Notes: a model not told the origin generated them from the letters alone. Shown: positions 9,240 through 19,909, counted from the first letter of the stretch. The stretch is 64,000 nt of DNA from Semisulcospira habei (GCA_036245525.1 BTPG01000004.1:47989823-48053822); one strand, 5' to 3'. Numbers and translations: made by a program.

Positions 9240-10135
9240 TAGGCGCAATTGTGAATTTTGAACAAAGATATTTCAAGTGTCGAGTAGCAAGTGAGTCAGA
9301 CGCGTTTGATTTTTTTGCGGTTAGGTTTTACGATTCTGTACTGTGTACTATGATTTTGGACACTACGACTCAGAAGGCGTGGGAGAGGGGGGGGGGGGCA
9401 AGAGGGAGGGGGGGGGGAAGGAAAGTTGGGAGGGGGGGGGAGGGTGAGAGAGGTCAGCATGCAATTTCTCTCACGCTACTCAGGTGGCCTTGGACCTTGC
9501 AACATGCACTGTCCACTGTCGTTAATTATTTGGGTCGTCGCTTTCTGGACGTACCCAATGACAAAGCAGATTAATTGCTAGATGACCATCCTCTACCTCC
9601 TGCTTTTCAGGAACACGGATGTATATGGGAAGGTTTCAGCTAGGTTTCATGAAACCATTTTTTTTTTTTTTGGGGGGGGGGGGCGGGGGGGAGCAGGTTT
9701 TTTTAATTTTTATTTTTTTAAGTGTTCATGTTTTTGTCGTTGTTGTTGGCTCTTGCAGCACCGAGATGAATGGTGCCAGCAAACTGAGCTCCTCATGCAA
9801 CTTCGCAAAGCCTTTGGCCATCTATGCCCTATACAAGAATGCCATCTTAATTCAAATTGGATCCTCGAACGCCCATGCGAATTCATGCGATCTATGCCTT
9901 ACGCAGTACATTTTGGCAACATCTCAAATTACCATGCCCAAAAGCCAAACCAGAATTCGGGCATTCACTCTTACAACGAAAGAATGCCACCTATAAATTC
10001 TGGTTTGGCTTTCAGACATGGAAATTCGAGATGATGCCAAGGAATACCGTTCACTTCTCCATCTTTTTGACAGTCCCTTCCGAAATCCCATCCACCAGCA
10101 TACCCACTCAAACTTCGTGATATTTTACATGATAT
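9240..10135. other. unassigned sequence with G-rich tracts
   Basis: G-rich stretches at about 9389-9441 and a T run followed by a G run at 9658-9690. Frames of 114-150 residues here are low-complexity or lack recognisable domains, so I call no gene. Confidence 0.5.
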
Positions 10136-10348
10136 TAACCCATTACATCCTTAGACTGATTTAACCCTCAACATTCTGATTGTCCTATGAAGGCTGTAAT
10201 ACAGATTTGGAGATCGATCAAACGTTTTAGTTCAAGGGTGGTGCCAGAATAGCTTGGCGCCTCAGGCGCCAAGCTATTCTGGCACAACCCTTGAACTATC
10301 ATAGTCAATTTTATTTCAAGCAATAGGTGTATCAGCATGAAAGGGTTA
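10136..10348. mobile_element. complete PH1c element
   Basis: TTAACCCATTACATCC at left, GAAAGGGTTAA at right. The core at 10212-10310 has arms AGTTCAAGGGTGGTGCCAGA and a complement with one change (CACAACCC). A sister copy is at 54471-54666. Its right TTAA is also the left TTAA of a PH4. Confidence 0.85.
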
Positions 10349-10399
10349 ACTCATTCGCGGCCAGCCGCATCCGGATGCTGCTGGCCGCGAATGAGTTAA
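10345..10399. mobile_element. PH4 element, short
   Basis: TTAACTCATTCGCGGCCAGC and its exact complement form a 55-base palindrome. The inner arm is cut down to CCGCATCCGGATGCTG. Confidence 0.85.
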
Positions 10400-10616
10400 G
10401 GGTATGGAGTCTAGAGAAAGGATGGCACGGATCAGCCTATTCACATCTGTGTTCCTCACACCGAAAAGACAGTGTAGGCAGCATCCTGTGCGGCCGGCCT
10501 ATTGTCGTTTCTGGCACCACATTCTAGGATGAGCCTGGCCAGCTGACAAGAGCTAACTCCTACACCATTGATTTCACAAAGGACAATTTCGAAGTAGCTT
10601 TGTAGAGAATGGAACT

Positions 10617-10690
10617 CAAAGGCATAGATTCACATACACCCTGCAGCCAGAGAGAGATAGGACTCATGAGAATCAGTGAGTGCCTCTTGC
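10617..10690. mobile_element. degenerate PH2 hairpin
   Basis: AAAGGCATAGATTCACATAC and GACTCATGAGAATCAGTGAG are opposed; the centre is replaced by GAGAGAGATAG. Confidence 0.45.
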
Positions 10691-10821
10691 CGGCTTAGAT
10701 CTGTTCCCTGCTTATATAGATCTCAGACGGAGGAGATGATTAGGGTGTGGACTTTGGACTGTATGCCTACAACGGTTTGCATTACCAGCCTGTCGCTGGA
10801 AGCATCCATCGCGTTCCATCT

Positions 10822-10887
10822 GCAAGAGGCATAGATTCGCATGAGCCCCTACTGTGGCAGGGGCTCATGAGAATATGTGCCTCTTGT
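10822..10887. mobile_element. PH2 hairpin
   Basis: GCAAGAGGCATAGATTCGCA to the right arm GAATATGTGCCTCTTG; centre CCCCTACTGTGGCAGGGG. No TTAA ends. Confidence 0.75.
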
Positions 10888-10928
10888 TTGCTTAGTTCCA
10901 TTCATCCAAACTAGGAAGTCATCAAGAT

Positions 10929-11098
10929 TTAACCCGTTCAGTGGCTAGAAAATGTGAACACCACCCAACTGCAAGAGATATAGATTATCATGAGCGCCCG
11001 CAATTGCGGACGCTCATGAGGATCTATGCCTCTTGCTGACACCACTTTGAATCCATGTTCCTGGGGACAGTCCGCGTCAGCTGGCACTGAATGGGTAA
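10929..11098. mobile_element. complete PH2 element, reversed
   Basis: Short flank first: TTAACCCGTTCAGTGGCTAG, then the hairpin at 10971-11037, then the long flank with GCGTCAGCTGGCACTGAATG and GGGTAA. The terminal block CAGTGCCAGCTGACGC (reverse complement) is the sequence amplified into the 46116 minisatellite. Confidence 0.85.
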
Positions 11099-11162
11099 AG
11101 TACTAGACTTGCTTGAAAATAACAGTTCGCTTGCCAGCCCGCGCGATGCATGTTACAATATA

Positions 11163-11313
11163 AGTTATTGGTCGCAGTGCTACACGGACCCTTGTAGGCC
11201 TGAGGGAGGTCAAAGGAACCATTGTATACTGAGGGCCTGAGGGTTACAATTGTTTCTTTGACCTCCCGAAGGCCTACAAGGGTCTGTGCAGCAAGTCCCT
11301 GCTACCAATAACG
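11163..11313. repeat. imperfect foldback
   Basis: Arms of about 60 bases: CCCTTGTAGGCCTGAGGGAG and CTCCCGAAGGCCTACAAGGG inside, AGTTATTGGTCGCAG and CTGCTACCAATAACG outside. A single-copy family in this window. Confidence 0.75.
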
Positions 11314-11740
11314 TATTTGTTTTTATTCCTTCACTATTTTCGTAAAAGAAATCAAGAACACATCTTCCGACCTGTATCACGCCAGACATGACTGACGTCA
11401 AAGGAATATACATTTATACATAATAGACTGATGACGTAATTAAAAATATTTCAGGACGTTGCCGTCTCCAGTACTGAGTGTGCTTGTTGTTTCGAACAAC
11501 ACTATGCAACTTTTTTCTTTAGAACGTTTTGGTGATCTTTTATAGAACAAAAACTCGCATCCAAGATGCGTCACAAAGAGGGCTATAAGAAGTCCGCCAT
11601 TTCAAGTGTCGCTACTTTTGAAGTGTTTTGTATCACGGTCACATGGTACGGTTTGCACTAAAGGGACTGGTCGTGTGACGTAGCGATGAAAACAAAACGA
11701 GTTGTCATACGGTCAATGCACATGTCATATGAACACGAAG

Positions 11741-11790
11741 TATCTCTCTCGATTCGCTGACCTTGATCACGTGCTTGATCGAGGGACTGA
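11741..11790. mobile_element. degenerate PH7 hairpin
   Basis: CTCTCTCGATTCGCTGACC and CTTGATCGAGGGACTGAGG suggest a worn PH7. Confidence 0.4.
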
Positions 11791-11826
11791 GGTGACCGCT
11801 GTAGCACCATGTCCGTGTCGCAGTTA

Positions 11827-11945
11827 CTGGGGCCATTTGCTTGAGAGAGCTTAGTCCTGCGCCAGCTACTAAGCAAGGTGCTCCGCTAAAGCGGGGCACC
11901 TTGCTTAGTGGCTGGCTCAGGACTAAGCTCACTCATGCAACAAAC
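11827..11945. mobile_element. PH5 hairpin
   Basis: GAGAGAGCTTAGTCCTGCGC to CTCAGGACTAAGCTCACTCA, centre AGGTGCTCCGCTAAAGCGGG. Ends are near GGGGCCATTTGC and ATGCAAC. No TTAA at the ends, so a different superfamily from PH1-PH4. Confidence 0.8.
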
Positions 11946-12300
11946 GCCTAGATCGACATATGACCTTAGCAACTCACGGCCACAGGCTGGGAGAGAGAAA
12001 TGCGGTGTGTCAGAGCTATCTGTTTCTTCCATGTAACGTGAAAGAAGACGTTGCCTCGTTGGACAGTGACTGTAGAAGAAATAAATACTATGCATTGACA
12101 TGCATCGTGAGAACGTGTGTGTCGACCCCAGCCTGTGCTCAAGGCAAGTGCTCGGTGCCTCAAGAGAACCCCAGCGAAGCAACGTTGGTCAAGTTCTGAA
12201 TTTGGGTGTTTGTGTGTGTGTGTGTGTGTGTTTGTTTGTTTGTTACTTTGTTTGTTGTTGTTATTCAGTGTTTGTTTGATGTTGTTTTTGTGATTTGTTG

Positions 12301-12301
<1 letters not shown>

Positions 12302-12341
<40 letters not shown>

Positions 12342-12370
12342 GGGGGGGGGGGGGGTTGGGGGGGGGGGTA
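12302..12370. repeat. T39 then G-rich run
   Basis: A T homopolymer (12302-12340) directly followed by G runs to about 12368, after a (GT)n stretch from 12211. Confidence 0.95.
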
Positions 12371-13030
12371 ATAATTATGTTGCCATGTTTGTACAATAGC
12401 TTGCTGCTGCCGGTGTCAAGCTTATCACGCAATACCTTTGAGCTGGGACGGTCGCATCATCTTCGGAGGCAGTAAGGGAACCTTAGCAGCATAGATAGAC
12501 GCACAGTCCGCATGGGACTCGGTTCCGTTATATATATGGCCCTGGTTTGGAATGGCGTGTTGTGTATGCAGGGTGCCCGGGTCTTTTGAATTTTGCACGT
12601 GCAACGCGGGGATTGTGTTCCGACCTGTCTGCTGTCCTGCACGTGCTGTTAGTGTCTCGCTTTCACTTCTAGCACCGATCGGCAGGAAAGATAGCTAGAC
12701 TTCGCTGACGTGCAGTGTCAGATCCATCCTTTCCATGCCAGTGGCTGCACATTGCGTTTCTGAAGTCCTTATTTATATTAAACATGTTAACTCGAGATGT
12801 AAAATCAGTAATTTCATGCACACAAAAAAATCCAAATTTTTACGACTGTACAGCAAAACTGACACATTCTTCGAATTTAATTTCTTAAAAGTAAGGTCAA
12901 CTTTCGCTGCTTGATATCTGTTGTAAGATTGGTATAGAAAAGTGGTTCTTTGCGAAGATATCTGTGGAAAACGGTGTGCGTTCCGCTGTCAAACGACCTA
13001 CACTGCAGTATGCTCTGTTGGTGATGCCCA
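12371..13030. other. unassigned sequence
   Basis: No hairpin family, tandem repeat or convincing coding frame recognised. Confidence 0.5.
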
Positions 13031-13155
13031 CCAGGGGACAGTTGCATGAGCGAGCTTAGTCCTGCGCAAGCCACTAAGCAAGGTGCGCCGCTATAGCGGC
13101 GCACCTTGCTTAGTGGCTGGTGCAGGACTAAGCTAGCTCATGCAACTGGCTCCAG
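13031..13155. mobile_element. PH5 hairpin, best preserved
   Basis: GTTGCATGAGCGAGCTTAGT ... and its complement ... AGCTAGCTCATGCAAC, centre GGTGCGCCGCTATAGCGGCG. Ends GGGGACAGTTGC and GCAACTGGCTCC indicate a terminal repeat GGRGCCAGTTGC. Confidence 0.85.
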
Positions 13156-13398
13156 GACAGTAAAAAGAAAAGAAGGCGGAAGAGGGCGAGATGGGGCTGG
13201 TCGATTGCACGCGATGTGTCAGCGAATCCCCCAGTTCAGGCCTTCACCTCATTACCGCATGCTGCAACATGCTGCGACACAGGCCGGCAAAGGGATGGAT
13301 GATCGATGCGATTTGTTCTCACCTCTACAACACTGGTATATTTACATCTTGTCTTATTTACATCATTCTCCTAGTCTGGCTGGCCAGATCTTTACCCA

Positions 13399-13462
13399 TC
13401 CCGCCGTGAGATGGCCTTAGTCGCATGCAAGGCGTTAAACCCAACTGACTAACTGACTAACT
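13399..13462 (+). mobile_element. SINE-like tail (GCCGTGAGATGG family)
   Basis: CCGCCGTGAGATGGCCTTAG, then GGCGTTAAACCC and a (TAAC)/(TGAC) tail. Five copies lie in the window: three on this strand, two reversed. Confidence 0.7.
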
Positions 13463-14138
13463 AACTGGTGGTGAAAATAAGCAAAACTGGACACACTCTG
13501 TGAAGCAAATTTCCTGTGATATGTTTTAACACACAAGTTGTGTGGATTTCTTATGATGTTATTAACTGCCTCAAACGAGATTTGACTCGAAAAATTCATT
13601 ACAGAACCAGAACTTCCGGTGCACATCATTTTCTTAATAAATCTTATTTGATTTAATATGAATTACTTTCAAACCATTTTTTATGCTCGAGTGACTGAAA
13701 CAGAGATAAAGAACACACCCATATCCATTTGATCAGGTAAATATGGCCGTTAACCTAACAATAAAGAACTTTTTGATTTTCATGTTTGTAGGCCATGTTG
13801 ATTATTTAGGTGCCTTTGATAAACGAAAAGTAGGTCAAGACCAAACAGGCCGGATTTTCATGCATACGGACCCTAGTGACATTGCACATTGGTTGGCATT
13901 CAGCTGTGTCCTCTGCAGATGCTCCCCATTTCACTTTCAATATCCTGTGATGGTAGTGTCACTGATGACGTCATGAGTCATCGATGTGCGATATTTAAGA
14001 CTAAACATTCTAGTATTTGCACACGACATAACACACTCTTCATAACAGTTTCTAATAAATGACGTCAAAATAACCCGGATTAAAGCATGCTTACAAAGAA
14101 AGCGCTATGGTGAAAAATTCGCGTTTTAAATGGAAGTC
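13463..14138. other. unassigned sequence
   Basis: AT-rich; the longest frame (77 residues from 13743) has no recognisable domain. Confidence 0.5.
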
Positions 14139-14139
14139 A

Positions 14140-14240
<101 letters not shown>

Positions 14241-14434
14241 CGTGCCTGCCCGCCTGATAAGTCGAATGATACCATTCTATCATAGATGAGACACTAATAT
14301 AGCTCAGCTCAAATTTCTTATTTGTCCTGCTTGCTGGAGTGCAGCCGTTTACCGTACCGGATTCCGCAGAATCGGAAGTCGGACATGTCTTTTGTGTGTC
14401 AGTGTGCTCCTAGGTCGAAATCCCACAATTTTGC

Positions 14435-14669
14435 AGTTGTCCTCTGAAGACTGTATCACAATTCATGAGACAGATCGACTATGATAGTTCAAATCCGGTG
14501 CCATAATAGCTTGGCGCCTATGGTCACAATTCTGGATTTTTCATCTGAAGACTGTATAACAAATCATTAGACAGATCGACCATGATAGTTCATGGGTGGT
14601 GCCAGAATAGCTTGGCGCCCATGGGCGCCAAGCTATTCTGGCACCACCCTTGAACTATCATGGTCGATG
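14435..14669. mobile_element. PH1a with internally duplicated left half
   Basis: A left half (GTTGTCCTCTGAAGACTGTA ... GATCGACTATGATAGTTC ... AGCTTGGCGCCTA, 14435-14520) is followed by a whole hairpin whose left flank repeats CATCTGAAGACTGTATAAC. The full core is 14575-14669 with the GGTGCC/GGCACC variant. Confidence 0.75.
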
Positions 14670-15336
14670 CATATCTTTACTAAATGAGTCCACGATGTCA
14701 GCATAATCGTTTTCCTGTGATCACGACCCGAGAATGAAGAATGGTTGCCAGAACTGAAGGCACGCACATCCACGGATGGGCCGGACTTCGCCAAGGGAGA
14801 TTCCGATATGCAGGTCATGTTATATATTTAAATTGGACAGTTCAGGCAGTGCAAGGACCGGTGTTTTTAAAAATATTTTTTGCCTTGTTTGAAAATTTGT
14901 AGTAGGGCTGAATGTTGGAATTTGCTGGAAATTTCTGGTTAGCTGAGAGGAGACATGTTTGGTGCTTTGATTCATACCATCCTGAGCTTATCCAGTGGAC
15001 GTGGGCCTATGCTGAGTTGCCACTGACGTAGTGATTTGAGGGGCACGCTGATTTCAGCTGTGCTTGGGTGTGGGGTTGGTAAGGAACCAGTCTCATAGCC
15101 AAGAAATGAGACGGGTGATGTGCTGTTTGTTTTTTGTTTTGTTTTTTGTATTTTGTGCTTGTCAAATGTGCAGCTGGTGGGCGGTAGTGTTTTTTTTTTG
15201 GAATTGAAAAATTAGGGTGATGACTGGGACTGACTAAGGCTAAGAGACTGGACAGTATGGAAGCGGCACTGTAGTCCGTGAACTGTCATTTGGACAGATG
15301 ACGGACTCCAAACCTGCCCGGGGTGACTGTCAGGAT
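14670..15336. other. unassigned sequence
   Basis: No family or gene recognised; contains short T-rich and G-rich stretches only. Confidence 0.5.
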
Positions 15337-15803
15337 TATTCTTATAATAATAATAATAATTACGGTATTTATAATGCGCTTATCTTATAATAATTATAAC
15401 TCTAAGCGCACACTCACAACTCGCGCACGCATGCGCACGCTTTAGACAACGACTCACGTACCACAAATAGTGAAATACATTACGACGGTCAGCTTGGGGT
15501 GGGGAGTGTGGTGATATAGTGCTAAAACTGTTGAAAGAGGTGAGTTTTGAGGGCGGACTGGAAGGAGGAGAGAGAGTGTTTCTGACGGAGAGAGAGTGGG
15601 AGAGTGTTCCAGGTGGATGGACCGTAGACGGAGAAGGAGCGGGGGCCGAAAGTGTTAAGTTTGGTGCGAGGGATGTGGAGGCGGAGAGGGTCGGAGGCAG
15701 AGCGGAGAGAGCGGGAAGGTGTGTAGGGGTGAAGTAAGTTAGAGAGATAGGCAGGAGCGCAGTTGTTCAGGGATTTGTAGCAGAGAGACAGAACTTTGTA
15801 TTC
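15337..15803 (-). mobile_element. LINE 3' fragment with reverse-transcriptase C-terminus
   Basis: On the minus strand an open frame runs from 15802 to a stop at 15522-15524 (about 93 residues, no ATG needed). It reads VLSLCYKSLNNCAPAYLSNL, ..., TWNTLPLSLRQKHSLSSFQS, ending ALKTHLFQQF. This W-N-LP-LR and SF-K-HLF pattern is the known C-terminal tail of many non-LTR retrotransposon polymerases. It is followed by an untranslated stretch with GCGCATTATAAAT and an (ATT)n tail at 15337-15362. A TAA directly upstream of EYKV breaks the frame, so the copy is 5'-truncated and dead. Clade not assigned. Confidence 0.75.
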
Positions 15804-15943
15804 TTATCTGATCAGAGCGCTGGCCGACGTCGACCCGAATAACTGTGGCGCACTCCAATCTGAATTCGCCATCTAGACATGGATAAAGATGTGGATTGGT
15901 GTTTTGTAGTTAAAGGGGCCTGCTCAGTCTCAGTCCAGACAAG

Positions 15944-15947
<4 letters not shown>

Positions 15948-16020
<73 letters not shown>

Positions 16021-16060
16021 TATAAGGCGCCTATACTTTCGATAGAAAAGCTCTAGGCGC
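15948..16060 (-). mobile_element. (AAT)n with retroposon 3' end
   Basis: About 24 AAT repeats, then TGTATAAGGCGCCTATAC and CTCTAGGCGCC. Read on the minus strand this is a GGCGCC-containing 3' end with an (ATT)n tail, similar in layout to the LINE tail at 15337. Confidence 0.5.
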
Positions 16061-16374
16061 CGTACAAATGACATACTAACATACATACACCTTGCCTCCT
16101 ACACTGAACACATTATGTAGTCACTAACATACACACTCACGCAACAAGATATACAAGGAAAATAAGAATAACAAAATGAACACACCAACAAAAAAAATGC
16201 TCACACACAAACAAACAAAAAATATACGTGTATCATAAAGCTAATAACGGATACACTAGACAGCTCTCACTACTATGTTGCGTTTTGCTTCATGCTCGGG
16301 AGGCTGTATTGCGTCATGCACTGGCAAGCCCGGACACTTGTGTCACTTCACATTTACTGACTAGTTAACCCTTT

Positions 16375-16439
16375 GGGTGTCGGTAGCGGTTTTAGTCGCT
16401 GATGATTCCTGTACCTGTGACCGATACCCAAAAGGTTAA
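16375..16439. mobile_element. PH3 element, right arm shortened
   Basis: TTAACCCTTTGGGTGTCGG on the left, ACCGATACCCAAAAGGTTAA on the right. The right inner arm (GCGACTAAAACC) is deleted. TTAA at both ends. Confidence 0.8.
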
Positions 16440-16588
16440 TGCAGTTATTTGTTTTGTTTTTTCTTTTGATGCCCGATCGACGCCTCTCCGTGATGACACA
16501 CATTCTCGCAGTGTCAAACTTGTGTGTCGTGCTTGGGCTTAACTGAACCCCGTCACTTCCGGAACCCAACGAGCGGCAGTACCCGGAT

Positions 16589-16645
16589 GCAAGAGGCACG
16601 GGTGCACTGGCCGTTGCGTGGGCTCATGAGGATCGAGGCCTTTTA
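16589..16645. mobile_element. degenerate PH2 hairpin
   Basis: GCAAGAGGCACGGGTGCACT left, GGCTCATGAGGATCGAGGCC right; the left arm is heavily diverged. Confidence 0.5.
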
Positions 16646-16771
16646 CTACCTGGCGTCATTCATAGATCCCTGCACATCGGCCTGGCGGAGTTCGATGAGA
16701 TAACAAGCAGTGGATCTGTGGCAGTTTCAGTCACTGCGTCGATCAATGCCTGACGTTGGCAGTGAAAGAGG

Positions 16772-16881
16772 CCAGGTGCGCAAAAGCACATCGGACCGAA
16801 GTTGGCAGCCGTTGGCCCGCGCACGGCCGTGCGCGGGCCAACGGCTGCCAACTTCGGTCCGATGGTCTGTTACGCACTGGG
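16772..16881. mobile_element. PH6 hairpin
   Basis: GGTGCGCAAAAGCACATCGG to TCCGATGGTCTGTTACGCAC; perfect inner stem with centre GGCCCGCGCACGGCCGTGCG. Confidence 0.8.
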
Positions 16882-17021
16882 ACCGTGAACTTTACCGTCA
16901 GCAAATATCAAGGTTTGTTGTTCAAGTCTTTTTTTTTTTTTTTTTTTTTTTTTATTGAGTTCTCGTTTTCATTATCTAAAGGTGAAAGAAATTGCGTATC
17001 GACCGCGCGCTTAAATGTCAA

Positions 17022-17246
17022 TTAACCTCTCTCCCCTGCCACTGTACGTAAATTTTCTGTTTCTGAAATGTGTGTTCATGCAACGACCAAAAGCCGCAAC
17101 CGTCCCAAAAACATGGATACAAATTGGTCTCAGCAAGAGACATGGATCCTCATGAGCCCACGCGACTGCCTCGCGGGGGCTCATGAGGATCTATGTCTCT
17201 TGAAGTTGGATGGTGTTCACTTTTTCTGGACAGTGACGGGGTTAGG
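17022..17246. mobile_element. near-complete PH2 element
   Basis: Left TTAACCTCTCTCCCCTGCC; long flank shared with 2515 (CAACGACCAAAAGCC); hairpin 17133-17202 with an asymmetric centre (CCCACGCGACTGCCTCGCGG); right end GACGGGGTTAG with the last A lost. Confidence 0.8.
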
Positions 17247-17339
17247 CGCGACTGTATGTATGTTACACCACTAAGTAACGTTTTGATTGGACAATTAGAC
17301 CTAGACTTAGCATTGGATTTCCAGCTTTATTTCCCCGGT

Positions 17340-17459
17340 TTGACCCTTTGGCTGTCGGTAGAGCTTATTATTGTCGAGTTCTTTCCTGCATAAATCGCCT
17401 GGCTTTCGTCGAGCTGCTTTCTGCAGGAATCACCACGACAGCAAGCGCTAAAGAGTCAA
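17340..17459. mobile_element. PH3-like element, diverged
   Basis: TTTGACCCTTTGGCTGTCGG at left; GCAGGAATCACCACGACAGC and GCTAAAGAGTCAAT at right. A 38-base insert or diverged loop lies between. Confidence 0.5.
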
Positions 17460-17473
17460 TATACAAAAGGCTA

Positions 17474-17485
17474 CACACCCACACA

Positions 17486-17548
<63 letters not shown>

Positions 17549-17727
17549 AGACATACCCCCACACACACGCACACACACACGCACACATGCACACACACAG
17601 ACACACACACAGACATGCACACACCTACACATACACACACGCACACACACACACACGCACACACACACAGACACACACACACAGACACACCCGCACACGC
17701 ACACACGCACACACACACACACACACA

Positions 17728-17731
<4 letters not shown>
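17474..17731. repeat. compound (CA)n microsatellite
   Basis: CA tract interrupted by CAGACA, CATGCA and CACGCA. It directly abuts a SINE-like tail at its right edge. Confidence 0.97.
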
Positions 17732-17897
<166 letters not shown>

Positions 17898-17990
17898 TAA
17901 TTTAGATGTGCAGCAGCTCAACCATCTCCTAGATTTCCACAGATTAAATGGCCCTGTAAGGCGCGGTTTTACGCCCCGAACTGCTTTTAC

Positions 17991-18088
17991 CTAATGCAAC
18001 AAAAGGTCATCGGAACGACGTCGGTCACCGTTGGCCCGCGCACAGCCGTGCGCGGCCAACGTCGGCCCGATGGCATTTGAGCACTGGG
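17991..18088. mobile_element. PH6 hairpin
   Basis: AATGCAACAAAAGGTCATCG left; CCGATGGCATTTGAGCACTG right; inner stem ACCGTTGGCCCGCGCACAGC opposed by CGTGCGCGGCCAACG. Confidence 0.75.
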
Positions 18089-18332
18089 TACTCGTCTTAT
18101 TAAGCCCTTAATTGCTGGTGCAAGGTGAATCTTTTGGAGACATTAGTCTTCATGTCTCTAATTGTAGGCCCCCTACGTCCTGCGTTCTTAGTGCCCATTT
18201 GTGGCCCCGTTTCATTCGTGGCTTTCACTCGGATGTCAGTCAATGTGCAGGGGTTTTCGACGTGAAACCCGCGTCCACTGGCTGGCAGTCAAGAGTTGTT
18301 GTCTGCTACAGAATGGCAAAGCTGTTTGCTGG

Positions 18333-18430
18333 CTCTCTCTCTGTCGTCTGTCTGTCTGTCTGTCTGTCAGTCTCTCTCTCTCTCTGTGTCTGTCTGTCTC
18401 TCTCTATCTCCCTCTCTCTCTCTCTCTCCC
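18333..18430. repeat. (CT)/(CTGT) microsatellite
   Basis: TCTG and TC repeats leading directly into a SINE-like tail. Confidence 0.95.
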
Positions 18431-18482
18431 CCCGCCGTGAGATGGCCTTAGTCGCTTGCTCGGCGTTAAACCCAAATAACTC
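18430..18482 (+). mobile_element. SINE-like tail (GCCGTGAGATGG family)
   Basis: CCCGCCGTGAGATGGCCTTA ... GCTCGGCGTTAAACCCAAAT, again with a (CT)n tract on its left edge. Confidence 0.7.
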
Positions 18483-18509
18483 TCTCTGTTTTTCACTGTA
18501 TTGTCCCAT

Positions 18510-18566
18510 CCCAATGCGCAAAAGGCCATTGGACCGACGTCGGCCCGATGGCCTTTGCGCACTGGG
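18510..18566. mobile_element. short PH6
   Basis: CCCAATGCGCAAAAGGCCAT to its partner ATGGCCTTTGCGCACTGGG. Only ACCGACGTCGG remains as the centre. AT is present on both flanks. Confidence 0.8.
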
Positions 18567-18657
18567 ATCATGATGAGAGGACATTTTTGCTGCCTTCACT
18601 GGGGGAAGTTGCGTGGCCGCAGTGCAGCGCCACCCCACCTGCCACACATTTAGAAAC

Positions 18658-18741
18658 TTAACCCGTTGTCTGTGATTAGCACATTTTTATCGAGGTGATT
18701 CCTGGAGAAATCATCTCGACAAGAAGTGCTACCGACAGCCG
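18658..18741. mobile_element. PH3 element, diverged
   Basis: TTAACCCGTTGTCTGTGATT at left; ATCATCTCGACAAGAAGTGC and TACCGACAGCC at right; right TTAA lost. Confidence 0.6.
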
Positions 18742-18774
18742 ACGATTTCAGGATGAATAAGTATCAGTTTTCAG

Positions 18775-18879
<105 letters not shown>

Positions 18880-18956
18880 CGCGTTGTGCCTCTTATAAAA
18901 AACATATTTGCCATTGTCTCGCCAGTACTACGCATGCGTCAGTACGTAACTTACTA

Positions 18957-19433
18957 ACGAAAGAAGTACCCAACGGAGAAAGAAACACGCTTAGAAAAGA
19001 CAGGTACAACCCGATTTAATATTTCGGCTAAATTCCCCTTTTTTTTTTAATAGACAAACAAACAGAGAGATCAGTTGCTACTTATCTTCATTTATCGCAG
19101 AAGGAATGTGGCAACTCAGAGTTGGCCAGCCCCATCTCGCCCTCTTCCCCCTTCTTTTCTCTTTACTATCCTGGAGCCAGTTGCATGAAGCGGCGCTCCT
19201 TGCTAAAGCTATAGCGGCGCACCTTGCTTAGTGGCTGGCGCAGGACTAAGCTCGCTCATGCAAGTGACCCTTGGTGTGCCACATTCCTTCTGCGATAAAT
19301 GAAGATAAGTAGCGACTGATCTCTCTATTTCTTTGTCTATTTTGAAAAATGGCATTTACCCGAAATATCAATAAATTGTGTTGTAACTGACTTTTCTAAT
19401 TGTGTTTCTTTCTCCGTTGGGTACTTCTTTGCA
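18957..19433. mobile_element. large foldback with ~155-base arms
   Basis: Left arm 18957-19113 pairs with right arm 19274-19433: AGAAGTACCCAACGGAGAAA with TTTCTCCGTTGGGTACTTCT outside, and TCATTTATCGCAGAAGGAAT with its complement inside. The ~160-base loop holds a PH5 hairpin. The end sequence GTTTCTTTCTCCGTTGGGTA recurs alone at about 49941. Confidence 0.8.
19171..19270. mobile_element. PH5 hairpin, left arm shortened
   Basis: GGAGCCAGTTGCATGA left, complete right arm ending AAGCTCGCTCATGCAA. The left arm misses most of the AGCTTAGTCC block. Sits in the loop of the 18957 foldback. Confidence 0.75.
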
Positions 19434-19727
19434 TTTTACACGCTTGGCAGTTACCTTTTTGCTCTGGATTGCTAACGAAAGGATTTGAAGATGAAACAAA
19501 GGTAACTACCAGACTACGCAAGCCAACAGATAAGGAATTCAGACGTGAACATTTTCGTGTGGACCTCCGGTCAGCAAACCTCTGGTGGACAACATGTGTC
19601 GTAGCATTAATCGCGAAATGGCACAAACTGCTGGGCAATTCATGGAATGCTGTCATTTCGTGTATTCAGGTCGACATTTCCACATTGGAAGTTGTCCTCT
19701 GGACAGTTCAGGAGACAGATCTACCTT

Positions 19728-19909
19728 TTGCTCACTCACGGCGCACCGCATCAATTGCTGCGGCAGTGTCGTGCAGCTTTGCCAGCGACACTTCGGCAGC
19801 TACTGATGGGGCGTTTGCATCAATAGCTGCGAAAGTGTCGCATAGCGTTGCCGGCGGCAACGCTATACACTGCCGCAGCTATTGATGCGTGGCGCCTTGA
19901 GTGAGTTAA
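19728..19909. mobile_element. foldback with one TTAA end
   Basis: Arms CTCACTCACGGCGCACCGCA and TGCGTGGCGCCTTGAGTGAG, inner CAATTGCTGCGGCAGTG and CACTGCCGCAGCTATTG; ends in TTAA at 19906. The left flank (GTTGTCCTCTGGACAG ... GAGACAGATC) resembles the PH1a left flank, so this may be a recombinant. The 161-residue frame across it is not a credible gene. Confidence 0.6.

Noticed and set aside
9582..10034. 150-residue frame
   Set aside because: Contains T- and G-homopolymers translated as Phe and Gly; no domain recognised.
19400..19885. 161-residue frame
   Set aside because: It crosses foldback arms (19434 boundary and 19728-19909); the C-terminal Ala/Ser-rich part is the palindrome translated. 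No domain recognised.
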